64,000 bases of DNA from Bradyrhizobium sp. Ghvi. GTDB taxonomy: Bacteria; Pseudomonadota; Alphaproteobacteria; Rhizobiales; Xanthobacteraceae. Below, one piece after another: positions 63,661 through 64,000 of this stretch. Made by a program: the position numbers and the translations under genes. Numbering within the stretch: the first letter of the stretch is position 1; each line of letters opens with the position of its first letter. The DNA lies in assembly GCF_900115265.1 (NCBI RefSeq), contig NZ_FOVU01000010.1:1-64000 (forward strand), written 5' to 3'. Below the pieces are notes generated by a model. It did no database searches and had not been told where the DNA came from. It saw nothing but the letters and a program-made list of their open reading frames with translations.

Positions 63661-64000
63661 TCAAATATCCTCGAGTGTTTCGTCTTCACTGTCCGTCTGA
63701 AGGATGGTTTGCGACAGGAGGACGGCAGCTCTTTCAAGCGGAGCAATGAAGCGATCCAGCTCTGCGAAGCTGACTCGCGCTACAGGAACCGATACGCCAA
63801 GGCAGGCTATCAGCTCTCGGTCCGGGGAAACGATGGGAACCGCGCAGCCGACGACGCCCTTCACATATTCCTCATTAGTCTTGGCCCATCCGCGACGGCG
63901 GGTCTCTTCGAGAAGCTTTAGGAGGGTGTCGTAATCCACGATGGTATTGTCGGTGTACCGCGTCAGAGCGAGCGAGCGGCATAACTTCTCACGCGCTCTC
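63661..64000 (-). CDS. IclR-family regulator, C-terminal part (cut by window edge)
   Basis: The effector-binding domain reads LTRYTDNTIVDYDTLLKLLE, RRRGWAKTNEEYVKGVVGCA and VPIVSPDRELIACLGVSVPV, with helical end DRFIAPLERAAVLLSQTI. Open to the right window edge, so the HTH half lies beyond. It is on the same strand as citF and the fumarase remnant and likely regulates them. Confidence 0.85.
   Translation of the reverse strand, partial: RAREKLCRSLALTRYTDNTIVDYDTLLKLLEETRRRGWAKTNEEYVKGVVGCAVPIVSPDRELIACLGVSVPVARVSFAELDRFIAPLERAAVLLSQTILQTDSEDETLEDI

Noticed and set aside
1..64000. CRISPR array, complete tRNA, rRNA genes or nod box
   Set aside because: No regularly spaced direct repeats, full cloverleaf or nod-box-like sequence was noticed when reading both strands; only the tRNA 3' fragment at 31060-31091 qualifies.

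Overview
The window looks like accessory DNA from a Bradyrhizobium-type legume symbiont. The evidence is a candidate tts box (TtsI-regulated type III promoter) ahead of an effector-like gene, a second effector-like fragment beside an IS66 remnant, decayed integrase, serine recombinase, IS and regulator genes, a tRNA 3'-end fragment of the kind used as an attachment site, and Bradyrhizobium-style small hypothetical genes. The taxon is inferred from gene content, not from a marker gene.

Layout. 1-9.2 kb is a decayed island zone: the 3' end of a duplicated MarR gene, a frameshifted tyrosine integrase, small hypothetical genes, an effector fragment abutting IS66 debris, a tts-box-driven gene with an ADP-ribosyltransferase-like signature and an in-frame stop, an intact DUF3422 gene, and IS and LysR debris. 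9.2-21.2 kb is an amino-compound uptake and catabolism cluster: class V aminotransferase, diaminopropionate ammonia-lyase, Lrp regulator, a PotDBCA-like ABC transporter with an embedded M24 protein and a trailing M20 hydrolase, then LysE and PaiB genes. 21.5-29.6 kb is a complete GC-rich malonate utilisation locus: mdcACDEGBH leftward, madLM-type transporter plus GntR regulator rightward, with four evenly spaced half-sites between them. 29.9-32 kb holds a ThsA-like SIR2-SLOG defence gene cut off next to a tRNA-Lys 3' fragment, then an aquaporin fragment. 32.3-35.8 kb has a chemoreceptor, a small membrane protein, and a divergent monooxygenase/MarR pair whose MarR is the intact relative of the copy at position 1. 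36-42.1 kb carries pyruvate carboxylase, a medium-chain dehydrogenase and an aldehyde dehydrogenase. 42.4-56.1 kb is a catabolic region: a frameshifted sugar-binding-protein gene, two LysR genes, an EthD protein, an amidohydrolase, an SDR dehydrogenase, an intact ribose-type ABC transporter, a two-subunit GMC oxidoreductase and etfBA. 56.1-64 kb has a 3-hydroxyisobutyrate dehydrogenase-like gene, a CitE-like lyase, a CaiB-type CoA-transferase, a frameshifted class I fumarase, citF, a serine recombinase remnant and the 3' part of an IclR gene.

How it fits together. Malonate is imported by the MadLM-type carrier and decarboxylated on the Mdc acyl carrier protein, whose prosthetic group is made by MdcB and attached by MdcG. 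The 9-19 kb cluster could import an acylated diamino acid, hydrolyse it and deaminate it. The 43-56 kb cluster could oxidise a sugar through a lactone and pass electrons from a flavoprotein onward. The last cluster matches a mesaconate/citramalate route to acetyl-CoA and pyruvate, but its hydratase gene is broken. These pathway substrates are inferences from gene content.

The most unusual points are the candidate ADP-ribosylating effector with a premature stop, the 31-bp-phased operator array at the malonate promoters, and the defence gene truncated at an attachment-site-like tRNA fragment.
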